NCBI RefSeq assembly: GCF_009696465.1
Contig: NZ_VULX01000008.1
Location: forward strand, 45,823-109,822
Direction: 5' to 3'
Source of the DNA: Inconstantimicrobium porci
GTDB lineage: Bacteria > Bacillota > Clostridia > Clostridiales > Clostridiaceae
Length of the DNA: 64,000 nt
The position numbers and the translations under genes were made by a program. Shown piece after piece: positions 45,057 to 53,504 of this stretch (positions are counted from its first letter, which is position 1; each line of letters begins with the position of its first letter). The notes beneath the pieces were generated by a model. The model was not told the DNA's origin and searched no databases. It worked only from the letters and a program-made list of their open reading frames with translations.

Positions 45057-46409
45057 ATGGTAAGAGATAGAGAAATTCTTGAAACAGTAGCAATGATAAA
45101 AGAGCAGAATCTTGACGTAAGAACTATAACAATGGGAATAAGTCTTATGGACTGCGTAAATGATAATATAGATGTTTTATGCAATAATATTTATGACAAA
45201 ATTACAAAGTCAGCAAGGGATATCGTAAAGGTGGGAAATGAAATTCAGGAACAGTATGGTATTCCTATAGTAAATAAAAGAGTATCAGTTACTCCTATTT
45301 CAATTGTTGCTGCAGCAACAAAGGCTGATAGCTATATTAAGATTGCACAGACACTTGATAGAGCCGCTAAAAATATAGGAATAGACTTCATTGGTGGATT
45401 TTCTGCATTAGTACAGAAAGGTTTTACAAAATCTGATCTTGTGCTGATAAACTCAATTCCTGAAGCACTTAAAACTACAGATATAGTATGTTCTTCAGTT
45501 AATGTGGGATCTACTAAGAATGGAATTAATATGGATGCAGTAAAACTTATGGGACAGATAATTAAGAAGACTTCAGATATTACTGATGATGGATTTGGAT
45601 GTGCTAAGCTTGTTGTTTTTTGTAATGCAGTAGAAGATAATCCATTTATGGCTGGAGCATTTCATGGTGTTGGTGAAGCTGAAAAGATTATAAATGTTGG
45701 TGTTTCTGGTCCTGGTGTTGTCAAAAGAGCTCTTGAAGATATTAAAGGTGAAGACTTTGAAAGAGTAGCAGAAACAATTAAAAAAACAGCATTTAAGGTT
45801 ACAAGAGTAGGACAGCTTGTAGCAAGGGAGGCGTCAAAAAGACTTGATGTACCATTTGGAATAGTAGATTTATCTTTAGCGCCTACTCCTGCTGTTGGTG
45901 ACAGTGTTGCTAGAATTCTTGAAGAGATTGGACTTGAATCATGTGGAGCACCAGGAACTACAGCTGCACTTGCTATGCTTAATGATGCAGTTAAAAAAGG
46001 TGGAATGATGGCATCTTCCTTTGTTGGAGGATTATCAGGTGCATTTATTCCTGTATCTGAAGATGAAGGAATGATAGAAGCAGCTTCAAGCGGTAGTCTG
46101 ACAATAGAAAAACTTGAAGCAATGACATGTGTATGTTCAGTTGGCCTTGATATGATAGCTATACCAGGAAAGACAACTGCAGAAACTTTATCAGGCATAA
46201 TAGCTGATGAAGCAGCCATTGGAATGATAAATCAGAAGACCACTGCAGTAAGACTTATACCTGTTCCAGGTAAAGATGTTGGAGAATATGTAGAATTTGG
46301 GGGACTTTTAGGAAGAGCACCTATTATACCTGTAAATCAGAAAAGTTGTATTGATTTTGTAAACAGAGGAGGCCGAATACCTGCACCTGTTCATAGTATG
46401 AAAAACTAA
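45057..46409 (+). CDS. PFL-like family protein (UPF0210/DUF711)
   Basis: The 450-residue soluble protein has the family landmarks: [20 protein letters not shown] at the N-terminus, [45 protein letters not shown] and [10 protein letters not shown] near the C-terminus. Structures of relatives show a glycyl-radical-enzyme-like (pyruvate-formate-lyase-like) barrel, but catalysis is unproven. It follows the ACT-domain gene. The AAGGGGG site lies 10 bases upstream of the ATG. Length and motifs are complete. Confidence 0.93.
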   Translation: MVRDREILETVAMIKEQNLDVRTITMGISLMDCVNDNIDVLCNNIYDKITKSARDIVKVGNEIQEQYGIPIVNKRVSVTPISIVAAATKADSYIKIAQTLDRAAKNIGIDFIGGFSALVQKGFTKSDLVLINSIPEALKTTDIVCSSVNVGSTKNGINMDAVKLMGQIIKKTSDITDDGFGCAKLVVFCNAVEDNPFMAGAFHGVGEAEKIINVGVSGPGVVKRALEDIKGEDFERVAETIKKTAFKVTRVGQLVAREASKRLDVPFGIVDLSLAPTPAVGDSVARILEEIGLESCGAPGTTAALAMLNDAVKKGGMMASSFVGGLSGAFIPVSEDEGMIEAASSGSLTIEKLEAMTCVCSVGLDMIAIPGKTTAETLSGIIADEAAIGMINQKTTAVRLIPVPGKDVGEYVEFGGLLGRAPIIPVNQKSCIDFVNRGGRIPAPVHSMKN

Positions 46410-46472
46410 AATTAATAAATTATTTATAAATTCGCACTATAAATTAACTGAATTTTAAATATTTCCTTTGTT

Positions 46473-46501
46473 TTGAGTGATATAATTCTATATGGTATAA
46501 T
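46473..46501 (+). promoter_or_regulatory. Promoter of the phosphodiester glycosidase gene
   Basis: TTGAGT (46473-46478), 17-base spacer, extended -10 TGGTATAAT (TATAAT at 46496-46501), 57 bases before the ATG. Confidence 0.7.
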
Positions 46502-46558
46502 AACTAAAAAAGAATGAAAAGTAATTTAAATAGAATTATAACATAGCGGAGGATATAA

Positions 46559-47584
46559 ATGGAAACTAGAAGACGTGTGAGGAAAAAGAAAAGTAAGAAG
46601 AAATTTAAGCCTGCAATATTTTTTGCAGGAATAATATATATTACTTTATTCTTGGCGATAACAGGACCTCTTGTATTATTGTATGGTCCATTTGATATAA
46701 CAAGAAAGATGGTGCTTGAAACAGTTCTTGCAACAAGACATGCATATTGGGTTACTGACTTAATCCCTCAGGATTCACTTGATAAGATGCTTGGGAAAAA
46801 TTCATCTAGTGCAGGTAATGGCGATATTCAGAATTTAAATGATATAGATGTAAAGCATAAGGGAAGTAACAAGATTACAAGATATAATTTAACAACAAAG
46901 AATTTTAATGGATATATCCTTGAAATAGAAAATCCTAATAAAGTTAAAGTTGCTATGACAAAATATCTTGGGAAAATAGGTCAGAAAACAAGCCAGATGG
47001 CAGAAGAACATAATGCTATTGCGGCAATTAATGGAGGTACATTTGTTGATTATTCATCAGATGGAACTCAGTATGGAGGAACAGGTGCAGAACCTGGTGG
47101 TTTTGTAATATCTGATGGTAAAGTTATATTTCCTAAAAATATAACTGAGACAGATGAAAATACAGTTCATAATGTAACGGCTATAACATACAGTGGAAAG
47201 TTAATAGTAGGAAATCATTCTTTGGCTGAAATTAGAAAAATGGATGTTAGAGAAGCTATGTGTTTTAGAGATCCTACTATAATAATTGGTGGTAAAGGAC
47301 AAATAGTAGATAAATATAAAGAGGGTAGAAATCCGAGAACAGCTATAGGACAGAAAGCAGATGGTACAATTGTATTCCTTGTTACAGATGGAAGAAAACT
47401 TTCAAGACCAGGTGCTTTATTATATGATGTACAGGAAATTATGCTTGAAAGAGGAGTTATAAATGCAGGATTCCTTGATGGTGGATATTCAAGTACTATG
47501 TATTATAATGGGGAAGTTCTTAATGAAATAAATGCGTGGGATGGTGAAAGAACTGTTGCTACTGCATATTATGTTGAAGAATAA
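46559..47584 (+). CDS. Phosphodiester glycosidase family protein (NAGPA-type, membrane anchored)
   Basis: 341 residues. A very basic N-terminus (RRRVRKKKSKKKFK) and one helix (residues 20-45) anchor it, with the rest outside. The domain shows AAINGGTFVDYSSDG, GGFVISDGKVIFP, NPRTAIGQKADGTIVFLVTD and NAGFLDGGYSSTMYYNGE, the conserved DGG core of NAGPA/DUF2233 domains. It may cleave a sugar-1-phosphodiester on a surface polymer such as a decorated teichoic acid (inference). It is 28 bp upstream of the next gene and likely co-transcribed with it. Confidence 0.88.
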   Translation: METRRRVRKKKSKKKFKPAIFFAGIIYITLFLAITGPLVLLYGPFDITRKMVLETVLATRHAYWVTDLIPQDSLDKMLGKNSSSAGNGDIQNLNDIDVKHKGSNKITRYNLTTKNFNGYILEIENPNKVKVAMTKYLGKIGQKTSQMAEEHNAIAAINGGTFVDYSSDGTQYGGTGAEPGGFVISDGKVIFPKNITETDENTVHNVTAITYSGKLIVGNHSLAEIRKMDVREAMCFRDPTIIIGGKGQIVDKYKEGRNPRTAIGQKADGTIVFLVTDGRKLSRPGALLYDVQEIMLERGVINAGFLDGGYSSTMYYNGEVLNEINAWDGERTVATAYYVEE

Positions 47585-47612
47585 GCACAAACTAGAATGA
47601 GGATGTGAAAAA

Positions 47613-48650
47613 ATGAGAAATTTTAAGCGACTAATTGCGTGGACGATTATAGCTGTTTTAATAGAATGTGGTGGATTTATATTCTTGGAAAAAGTATATT
47701 TTTCTACAGACTTAGATGTTAAATTTGAAAAGGCACAGAATACAGTAAAAGATAAGGTGAAAGAACCAGAGATAACATTCGATGAAGGAATTGAAAATCT
47801 TATGTTTTCATCAGATGGTAAGTATGGTGCATACTTAGAAAATGGGCAACTAAAGACTATATCTACCAAGGATAAAAGCGAGAAAACATTAAATTCTAAT
47901 GATGGAACGGTAGAATTCTATAAATGGCTTGATAATGACAGTTCTTTAATAGTAATTAAAAAAGTATTTGAAAATGGTGCACATTATTATAAGCCTGTAG
48001 CATTTGATGCTAAAAAAGGTGAAGAAAAAGAACTTAGCGACTTTGATTTTAAAAGCGTTAAGATTAAAGCAGCTGGTAGTCAGGGGATTAGTGATGTTGC
48101 ATTTTCTACAGCAACACATAGTATTTATATAAAAGTTAAAAAGGGACCAACTACATCAGATCTTTATTATGCAAATGTAATGAATGAGCTTAAGCTTGTT
48201 AAACAGAATAGAAAAATAGGAACTGTTGTTGTACCTATCACTAATACAAATGCAGTATATGAACAGCTTGGAGCAATACATATTTTAAATAATAAATATG
48301 CAACTCAGGTACCAGGTGTAAATAATCCAGTAATTCTAGGAACAGATGATAATGCTAATGTTTATTTTGGAAATGAAGTTAATGGTAAAATAAAGAAAAT
48401 TGTGTACAAAGATTTTTCTTCCAATGAAACAGAGTGGAAAAATTATACTCTTGATAATTTTGTGGATAAAAAAGACATATATATAGATTATTCAGGTAAG
48501 ATTTATATAAACAATGAAAGTACTAGCTCAGCATTAGAGCTTACAACAGGAAAAACAATTAAATATAAAGGAAAGTTATTGCAGTCATATTCTGCAGGTT
48601 TGATTTCACTTGATGATAATAAGCTTGTTAAAAATAAACTTAATGATTAG
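47613..48650 (+). CDS. Membrane-anchored extracytoplasmic protein, possible beta-propeller, unknown function
   Basis: 345 residues: an N-terminal helix (AWTIIAVLIECGGFIFLE) and then a soluble domain with repeated short strands such as NLMFSSDGKYGAYLENGQLK, FYKWLDNDSSLIV, SDVAFSTATHSIYIKV and VILGTDDNANVYFGN. These look like blades of a TolB/WD40-like propeller, but I cannot prove the fold. It follows the phosphodiester glycosidase gene and may work with it at the cell surface. No catalytic residues are recognised. Confidence 0.65.
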   Translation: MRNFKRLIAWTIIAVLIECGGFIFLEKVYFSTDLDVKFEKAQNTVKDKVKEPEITFDEGIENLMFSSDGKYGAYLENGQLKTISTKDKSEKTLNSNDGTVEFYKWLDNDSSLIVIKKVFENGAHYYKPVAFDAKKGEEKELSDFDFKSVKIKAAGSQGISDVAFSTATHSIYIKVKKGPTTSDLYYANVMNELKLVKQNRKIGTVVVPITNTNAVYEQLGAIHILNNKYATQVPGVNNPVILGTDDNANVYFGNEVNGKIKKIVYKDFSSNETEWKNYTLDNFVDKKDIYIDYSGKIYINNESTSSALELTTGKTIKYKGKLLQSYSAGLISLDDNKLVKNKLND

Positions 48651-48706
48651 GAGCGTATTCTATAGCTTAAGAAGTTATAAATAAATCTTTTTTGGAGTTG
48701 AGTTAA

Positions 48707-48931
48707 ATGAGTATTGATGATATTAATGATGACTTAAATAGTGAAAAGTCAAAAATTGAATCTATAAGCAGAAAACTAGCAGACATACAGAAAGAGAAAA
48801 AAGAGATGGAACAAGTTCTTAAGGATATTGAGAAAGAGTTTGCAAATAATCAATCTTCTTCTAATATAGAGAAAAGTCATAAGCAGTTAAAGAAGACGAT
48901 AAAATCCATTAAAAACACAATAAAAAGATAA
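48707..48931 (+). CDS. Small coiled-coil protein, 74 aa
   Basis: Almost entirely charged and helical, with heptads such as ISRKLADIQKEKKEMEQVLK and a basic C-terminus (KKTIKSIKNTIKR). GGAG lies before the ATG. It is soluble and probably oligomeric. No family is recognised. It is 56 bp after the preceding gene, with a terminator that begins at its stop codon. Confidence 0.68.
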   Translation: MSIDDINDDLNSEKSKIESISRKLADIQKEKKEMEQVLKDIEKEFANNQSSSNIEKSHKQLKKTIKSIKNTIKR

Positions 48932-48957
48932 GCGGTTTAGCCGCTTATCTTTTTTGA
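48930..48957. terminator. Bidirectional terminator
   Basis: GATAAGCGG/CCGCTTATC with a short loop, T-run on the plus strand and A-rich flank on the other; shared by the coiled-coil gene and the CYTH gene. Confidence 0.92.
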
Positions 48958-49479
48958 TTTCATTATGTCATAAATAGTTGCAGAAGTTGTATCTGACATT
49001 TTATATCCAAGGAGATGTACAACTTCTTTAAGTTCCTCTTCAAGTGCTGTTTCTATTTCTATATACGGAAATGGGCAGAATGAAGGATCATTTATATCTA
49101 TTTCAACAAGCGTATTTTTATATCTGTAGCTTTCTCTATACTTTTTTATTGTTTCAGTCTCTACAAGACCTAATGACTTAAAAAGTTTAATTGCAGTTTC
49201 AGCGTTATCGACTATGATTTCATTTTCATCCATAACTTTATATTTTTCCTGGCTTACTATTTTCTTTGTTGTCATGTAATATATAAATTTATTGTTTATT
49301 GTGTCTTTAACGATTCTGACTCTTGCATATCCTTTTTGCTTAAGTAGTCTTCTATCTTCAAAATCAAAGATATGATTTATCTGATTTTCAGCTTTGACTT
49401 TTACAGCTCCAGCAGAGAGCATTTTCTTTCTGATATCGTCAGCATCTATATCAATAATTCTAGTCTCTATTTCGTTCAT
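48937..49479 (-). CDS. CYTH-domain protein (adenylate cyclase CyaB/thiamine-triphosphatase-like)
   Basis: The 180-residue protein starts with an EIETR form of the ExExK signature (MNEIETRIIDID), followed by YARVRIVKD, the YYMTTKK strand, YRESYRYKNTLVEIDIND and FPYIEIETA, which line the triphosphate tunnel of CYTH enzymes. It probably binds a triphosphate-containing substrate with a divalent metal; whether it is a cyclase, tripolyphosphatase or thiamine triphosphatase cannot be read from sequence. It is alone, with its own ribosome site (AAGGTGG). Confidence 0.85.
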   Translation of the reverse strand: MNEIETRIIDIDADDIRKKMLSAGAVKVKAENQINHIFDFEDRRLLKQKGYARVRIVKDTINNKFIYYMTTKKIVSQEKYKVMDENEIIVDNAETAIKLFKSLGLVETETIKKYRESYRYKNTLVEIDINDPSFCPFPYIEIETALEEELKEVVHLLGYKMSDTTSATIYDIMKSKKISG

Positions 49480-49528
49480 ATATTATTCCACCTTCTTGTA
49501 AACTTTTAAATAACTTAAATATATATTG

Positions 49529-49557
49529 TTAATTATATCTATTTTTTATGATATAAT
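49529..49557 (+). promoter_or_regulatory. Promoter candidate, extended -10
   Basis: TTAATT (49529-49534), 17-base spacer, TGATATAAT (TATAAT 49552-49557), 59 bases before ATG 49616. Confidence 0.5.
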
Positions 49558-49615
49558 AAAGTTGATTATGGTGTCAAAATTGAGGAAAAAAAATAAACTT
49601 CATGGGGGGATAATT

Positions 49616-50113
49616 ATGGATAATTTTGAAGAACTTTTAGTAGCTCCTATCAGTAATGTTCTACACAAAGTTACCGTTGTAGCTATGTGGATTTTTGCTG
49701 TTGTTGCATTTTTCTATATGGCGCTTGGAGCATTTGTGTATACTTTGATTTTTGGAGCAGCAGCAATTGCGTTGTTTTTTGCTAAAAAGTATTCATATAT
49801 AGAGTATGAATATAGCAATACTAATGGGGAAATAGAAATAGATTCAATATTTGAGCAGAAAAATAGAAAAAGAAAGATAATATTTGATATGAAAGATGTT
49901 TTGCTTATGGCACCAGTAGAATCAGATAGATACAAGGATAACAAAGAAAACATTTCCAAAGTGATTAATGCAGTTCCAAGAGGCAATACTGATAAAAAGT
50001 ATAGTGCTATAGTATCACAAGGTGCTGTAAAAGTTGAAGTATTAATGGTTCTTACACAAGAATTTATTGATTCTTGCTATATATATAATCCAAGAGCAGT
50101 AGTTAAATATTAA
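49616..50113 (+). CDS. Conserved membrane protein, DUF6106-like
   Basis: About 165 residues: MDNFEELLVAPISNVLHKV, then two close helices (VVAMWIFAVVAFFYMALGAF and TLIFGAAAIALFFA), and a cytoplasmic C-terminal part with IFEQKNRKRKIIFDMKDVLLMAP. This layout matches DUF6106 proteins of Clostridia as I remember them, but this is uncertain. An upstream in-frame opening at 49526 is rejected because GGGGGGA sits just before ATG 49616. Function is unknown. Confidence 0.7.
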   Translation: MDNFEELLVAPISNVLHKVTVVAMWIFAVVAFFYMALGAFVYTLIFGAAAIALFFAKKYSYIEYEYSNTNGEIEIDSIFEQKNRKRKIIFDMKDVLLMAPVESDRYKDNKENISKVINAVPRGNTDKKYSAIVSQGAVKVEVLMVLTQEFIDSCYIYNPRAVVKY

Positions 50114-50131
50114 AAAATATAGCTTATGCAG

Positions 50132-50170
50132 GGTGTCTTGTTCGTAGTGTTAATGAATAAGGCACCTTTG
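50132..50170 (+). terminator. Possible terminator
   Basis: GGTGTCTT (50132-50139) pairs with AAGGCACC (50159-50166, one G-T), followed by TTTGTTTAT. Weak. Confidence 0.45.
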
Positions 50171-50214
50171 TTTATATTGTTTTTAGTCTTATAAAGGACT
50201 GAGAGGAGGCCTGG

Positions 50215-51120
50215 ATGAGCAGAACGAGGAATACAGAACTTAATGTGGCAGCTGGTTTGGGGACACAGATAGTGCAGTTAATTGCTGGATTTATCAGCAG
50301 AACTGTATTTATATATACACTAGGGGAAAATTACTTGGGAATAAGCGGGCTTTTTTCTGATGTATTATCTGTGTTGTCTATAGCAGAACTTGGCGTAGGA
50401 AGTGCAATTACATTTAGTTTGTATAAGCCAATTGCTGATAATGATCATAAAAAGATTAAATTCAGGTAATCACAATAATAATTCAAATTATTTCGCTGAT
50501 TACAGTAGGATATATATGCTTTGTCTTTCTCCAAGATAAGCAATCATTTCATTATTCTGTGGGCGGGTAAAAAGTTTTTGTTTGGACAGGATACAGTATT
50601 TTTTATTGTGCTGATGTTTCTTATATCAGGACTCAACAGCACAGTGGAGGTGTTTAAAGATGTGTGTGGAATATTCAGGGAGACAAAATACTGGACATTA
50701 GGTGCAGCTGTTATCAATTTGGTGTCATCAATAATTCTAGTAAAAATGATTGGTATTAATGGTATCTTTATTGGAACAATGATTGCATACTTAACTACAA
50801 TTTATACAGCTGATCCTATTGTATTATATAAAAGGATATTTAATAAGAAAGCAGAAGAATATTATCTAAGCTGTATAAAGTCATTTGCAGCAATTATTAT
50901 TGCATTTGTTGTTACAAATTACTTATGCTCCTTTATCACAGACATAGGTTATGGTGGCTTTATATTTAAGGCATTAATTTCATTCTGCATACCTAATGTG
51001 ATTTATATGATTATTTATTTTAGAACAAGAGAGTTCAGGTTTTATTACATGCTGATGAGGAGAAGTGTAAAGCCAAGTTACAGATATATTCTAAGATATT
51101 TAAAAGCAAAAATAAGATAA
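50215..51120 (+). pseudogene. Broken Wzx-type polysaccharide flippase
   Basis: The 5' part (to 50469) has the N-terminus of a MATE/Wzx-like flippase: GLGTQIVQLIAGFISRTVFI and SIAELGVGSAITFSLYKPIA. The frame then breaks; a short stretch (ITIIIQIISLITVGYICFVF) remains in another frame. The C-terminal half resumes at about 50560 with WAGKKFLFGQDTVFFIV and DVCGIFRETKYWTLGAAVIN to a stop at 51120. About 300 codons remain of an expected 480-500, so a large internal part is lost. GAGGAGG still precedes the ATG. It is non-functional as a transporter. Confidence 0.88.
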
Positions 51121-51126
51121 TAGAAA

Positions 51127-51155
51127 TTGATAAACAGTACTTATACTAATACGAT
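51127..51155 (+). promoter_or_regulatory. Promoter candidate for fruK
   Basis: TTGATA (51127-51132), 17-base spacer, TACGAT (51150-51155), about 50 bases before the ATG. Confidence 0.45.
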
Positions 51156-51203
51156 AAATTACAATAATATAAATTATGATACTAGTGTTATAGGAGTGGA
51201 AAA

Positions 51204-52109
51204 ATGATTAATACAATAACATTAAATCCTTCTTTGGATTATATAGTAAAGGTTAATAATTTTAAAGTTGATGAACTTAACAGAAGTGTAGGTGAACAGA
51301 TTTATGCTGGAGGAAAAGGTATAAATGTGTCTATAGTTCTTAAGAACCTTGGTGTTGAAAATACAGCTTTAGGATATGTAGCTGGATTCACTGGTGATGA
51401 AATATTAAGACAAATAAAAGAACATGATGTAGACTGTGACTTTGTTAAACTTGAAAATGGTTTATCAAGAATTAATGTTAAGCTTAAGAGTGATGGAGAA
51501 ACTGAAATAAACGGTTCAGGACCAGATATTACAGAAGAAGATTTAAAATCACTTTATAGAAAAATATCAAAACTAGGAAAAGGTGATTTCTTAATATTAT
51601 CAGGAAGTATTCCAAAGAGTATTCCCGATGATATATATGAAAATATCATGAAGGCTTTATTATATTCAGGAGTTGAATTTATAGTAGATGCTACAAAAGA
51701 TCTATTATTAAATGTATTAAAGTACAGACCATTTCTGATCAAGCCAAATCATCATGAACTCGCTGAAATGTTCAATGTTGAAATTAAGGGTGATGAAGAT
51801 ATCATAAAATACGCAAAGAAACTTCAGGAAATGGGAGCTAAAAATGTTCTTATTTCAATGGCTGGAGATGGAGCAATACTTATTACTGAAAATGGTGAAG
51901 CTTTAAAGCGAGACGTTCCAAAGGGAACTTTAAAGAACTCAGTTGGAGCAGGAGATTCAATGGTTGCTGGATTCTTAGCTGGATATCTTAAGAACCATGA
52001 CATAAAAGAAGCATTTAAGATGGGCGTTGCAACAGGAAGTGCTAGTGCATTTTCAGAAGAACTTGCTACAGAAAAAGAAGTAAATGAATTATTAGCAAAA
52101 ATGAATTAA
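51204..52109 (+). CDS. fruK: 1-phosphofructokinase
   Basis: The 301-residue PfkB-family kinase has TITLNPSLDYIVKVNNFKVD at the N-terminus, YAGGKGINVSIVLKNLG, SGSIPKSIPDDIY, and the catalytic GAGDSMVAGFLAGYL anion-hole motif with its Asp base. It converts fructose-1-phosphate to fructose-1,6-bisphosphate. In most clostridia fruK is followed by the fructose PTS gene; here only a short stub of that gene remains (52125-52205). Tagatose-6-phosphate kinase is a close alternative, but the context supports fruK. Confidence 0.92.
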   Translation: MINTITLNPSLDYIVKVNNFKVDELNRSVGEQIYAGGKGINVSIVLKNLGVENTALGYVAGFTGDEILRQIKEHDVDCDFVKLENGLSRINVKLKSDGETEINGSGPDITEEDLKSLYRKISKLGKGDFLILSGSIPKSIPDDIYENIMKALLYSGVEFIVDATKDLLLNVLKYRPFLIKPNHHELAEMFNVEIKGDEDIIKYAKKLQEMGAKNVLISMAGDGAILITENGEALKRDVPKGTLKNSVGAGDSMVAGFLAGYLKNHDIKEAFKMGVATGSASAFSEELATEKEVNELLAKMN

Positions 52110-52124
52110 TAAAGGAGAGGGAAA

Positions 52125-52205
52125 GTGAAGATTGTTGATTTATTACAAAAACAAGGTATAAACCTATATTTCAATCTATCTTCAAAGCAGGAATATATAG
52201 ATTAG
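52125..52205 (+). pseudogene. Stub of fructose PTS enzyme (fruA, EIIA start)
   Basis: GTG at 52125, with AAAGGAGAGG before it, opens 26 codons: MKIVDLLQKQGINL is the N-terminus expected of the fructose-specific EIIA domain. A TAG at 52203 ends it and only a terminator follows, so the rest of the transporter gene is gone. The ribosome site and spacing to fruK (15 bp) are those of an intact fruK-fruA operon. Confidence 0.8.
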
Positions 52206-52208
52206 CAT

Positions 52209-52246
52209 TAAAGGCATATCATGATTAACATGGTATGCCTTTTTCA
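52209..52246 (+). terminator. Terminator after fruK/fruA stub
   Basis: AAAGGCATATCATG pairs with CATGGTATGCCTTT (one T-G) and is followed by a T-run. Confidence 0.88.
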
Positions 52247-52249
52247 ATT

Positions 52250-52630
52250 TTAGAATATATTCTTTATGCTTATAGTTTCAAGGTCGCGTATGTATTTGCA
52301 GGAATATTTAACAACATGAACTGAAGCATAGGATTCTGATATTTCATCTTTTTTTATATATTGAGAAAGTCGTATTACTTCATTGTTAAGATTGTTTATA
52401 TCAGTATGATTTACATAAGTAGCTATCTGTGTTGATTTCTCTTCAAGAAGATCCTTTATTTCGAGGGAATATTTATATGCACTACTCATATCTTTTTTAT
52501 CAAGTGCTGTCTCTATATCGCTACAATGTTCTTCTACATGAATACATACATCAATAAGTGTTTTATGAGAATAATATATGAATCCAAAAAGGCTTAGAAA
52601 TAGAGCAATAGTTATTAATGTATTTTTCAA
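52250..52630 (-). CDS. DUF4363 family protein
   Basis: The 126-residue protein has an N-terminal helix (TLITIALFLSLFGFIYYSH) and then a helical extracytoplasmic domain with EEHCSDIETALDKKDMSSAY. Proteins of this type are usually encoded directly after a DUF421 gene, as here: the start overlaps the DUF421 stop by four bases (ATGA type), so translation is coupled. Function is unknown; a spore or envelope membrane role is only a guess. Confidence 0.82.
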   Translation of the reverse strand: MKNTLITIALFLSLFGFIYYSHKTLIDVCIHVEEHCSDIETALDKKDMSSAYKYSLEIKDLLEEKSTQIATYVNHTDINNLNNEVIRLSQYIKKDEISESYASVHVVKYSCKYIRDLETISIKNIF

Positions 52631-53331
52631 AATACTCCATCCTCCTTGTCTCCATCTTCTTTTGTTTCATAATAAAGTTTTCCGTTTGAATTAATAAGTG
52701 CAAAATAAAGATCTTTTATGTCTTTGATACCTCCTGATTTTAGATATTTGTAAAGCCAGTTTTCTGTTTTGTTTAGTTTCTTTAAAGCCTTCTTGTTAAT
52801 TTTCCCTTCTACAACAAGAATAGTTGGAACTTGCTGCTCCTGTTCTGGTGCAGGCAGTTTTAAATCTTTTTTTATTACTGGTGTGTTTGCATCTTTTGGG
52901 GTTATAGACAGCTGGCCGTTGTTTTCAAGGATAGCAAGCTGTATATCCTGAACATTTAAATAGCCTGCAAGTCTTACTGATTCCATAAGATCATCAAGAT
53001 TAATTCTTTGACTCTTTAAAACTTTTGCATTCACCTTGCCATTTTCTATAACAATATAAGGCTTACCGTCTACTATTTTTCTGGCAAGTGTGCTTTTTAG
53101 CTGTATTTCAGATAGAATAGTTTCAAGTGTAAGCAGAGTAATTATTGGAATTATTCCCAATATTAAAGGAAGTCTTGTATCCTGCATAGGCAGTGAAGCT
53201 AAATCTGAAAGCATTATTGTTATTGCCAGTTCATAAGGCTGCAGCTGTCCTATTTGACGTTTTCCCATCAGTCTCATTACAAGAACTACAAGTGAATAAA
53301 GAAGTACTGTTCTTAACATTACTATAAACAT
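52627..53331 (-). CDS. DUF421 (YetF-like) membrane protein
   Basis: 234 residues: three N-terminal helices with VMRLMGKRQIGQLQPYELAI, then the conserved cytoplasmic domain (GKPYIVIENGKVNAKVLKSQ, LDDLMESVRLAGYLNVQDIQ, AILENNGQLSI). The C-terminal part repeats the small alpha/beta motif (LYFALINSNGKLYYE), as in clostridial long forms. Its role is unknown, although family members affect spore and stress traits. It is upstream of and overlapping the DUF4363 gene. Confidence 0.9.
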   Translation of the reverse strand: MFIVMLRTVLLYSLVVLVMRLMGKRQIGQLQPYELAITIMLSDLASLPMQDTRLPLILGIIPIITLLTLETILSEIQLKSTLARKIVDGKPYIVIENGKVNAKVLKSQRINLDDLMESVRLAGYLNVQDIQLAILENNGQLSITPKDANTPVIKKDLKLPAPEQEQQVPTILVVEGKINKKALKKLNKTENWLYKYLKSGGIKDIKDLYFALINSNGKLYYETKEDGDKEDGVF

Positions 53332-53381
53332 TTAAATCACCTCATTTTAGATTTTGCATACATAAAAAAAATATACACCAT

Positions 53382-53407
53382 ATTTTCCTCGACTTCGTTC
53401 GGAAAAT
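53382..53407. repeat. Short hairpin with TCGACTTCG loop core
   Basis: ATTTTCC/GGAAAAT arms enclose a 12-nt loop. The loop core is the reverse complement of that in the hairpin at 27994-28021 (CGAAGTCGA), while the arms differ. Confidence 0.5.
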
Positions 53408-53504
53408 TAAAAGATAGTATACAAGTAACCAAAGTACACATATTAAGTGTATAATATGTTATATAGAATAATGTTTATATAAATTTTTGCGGGGGTGATT
53501 GATA

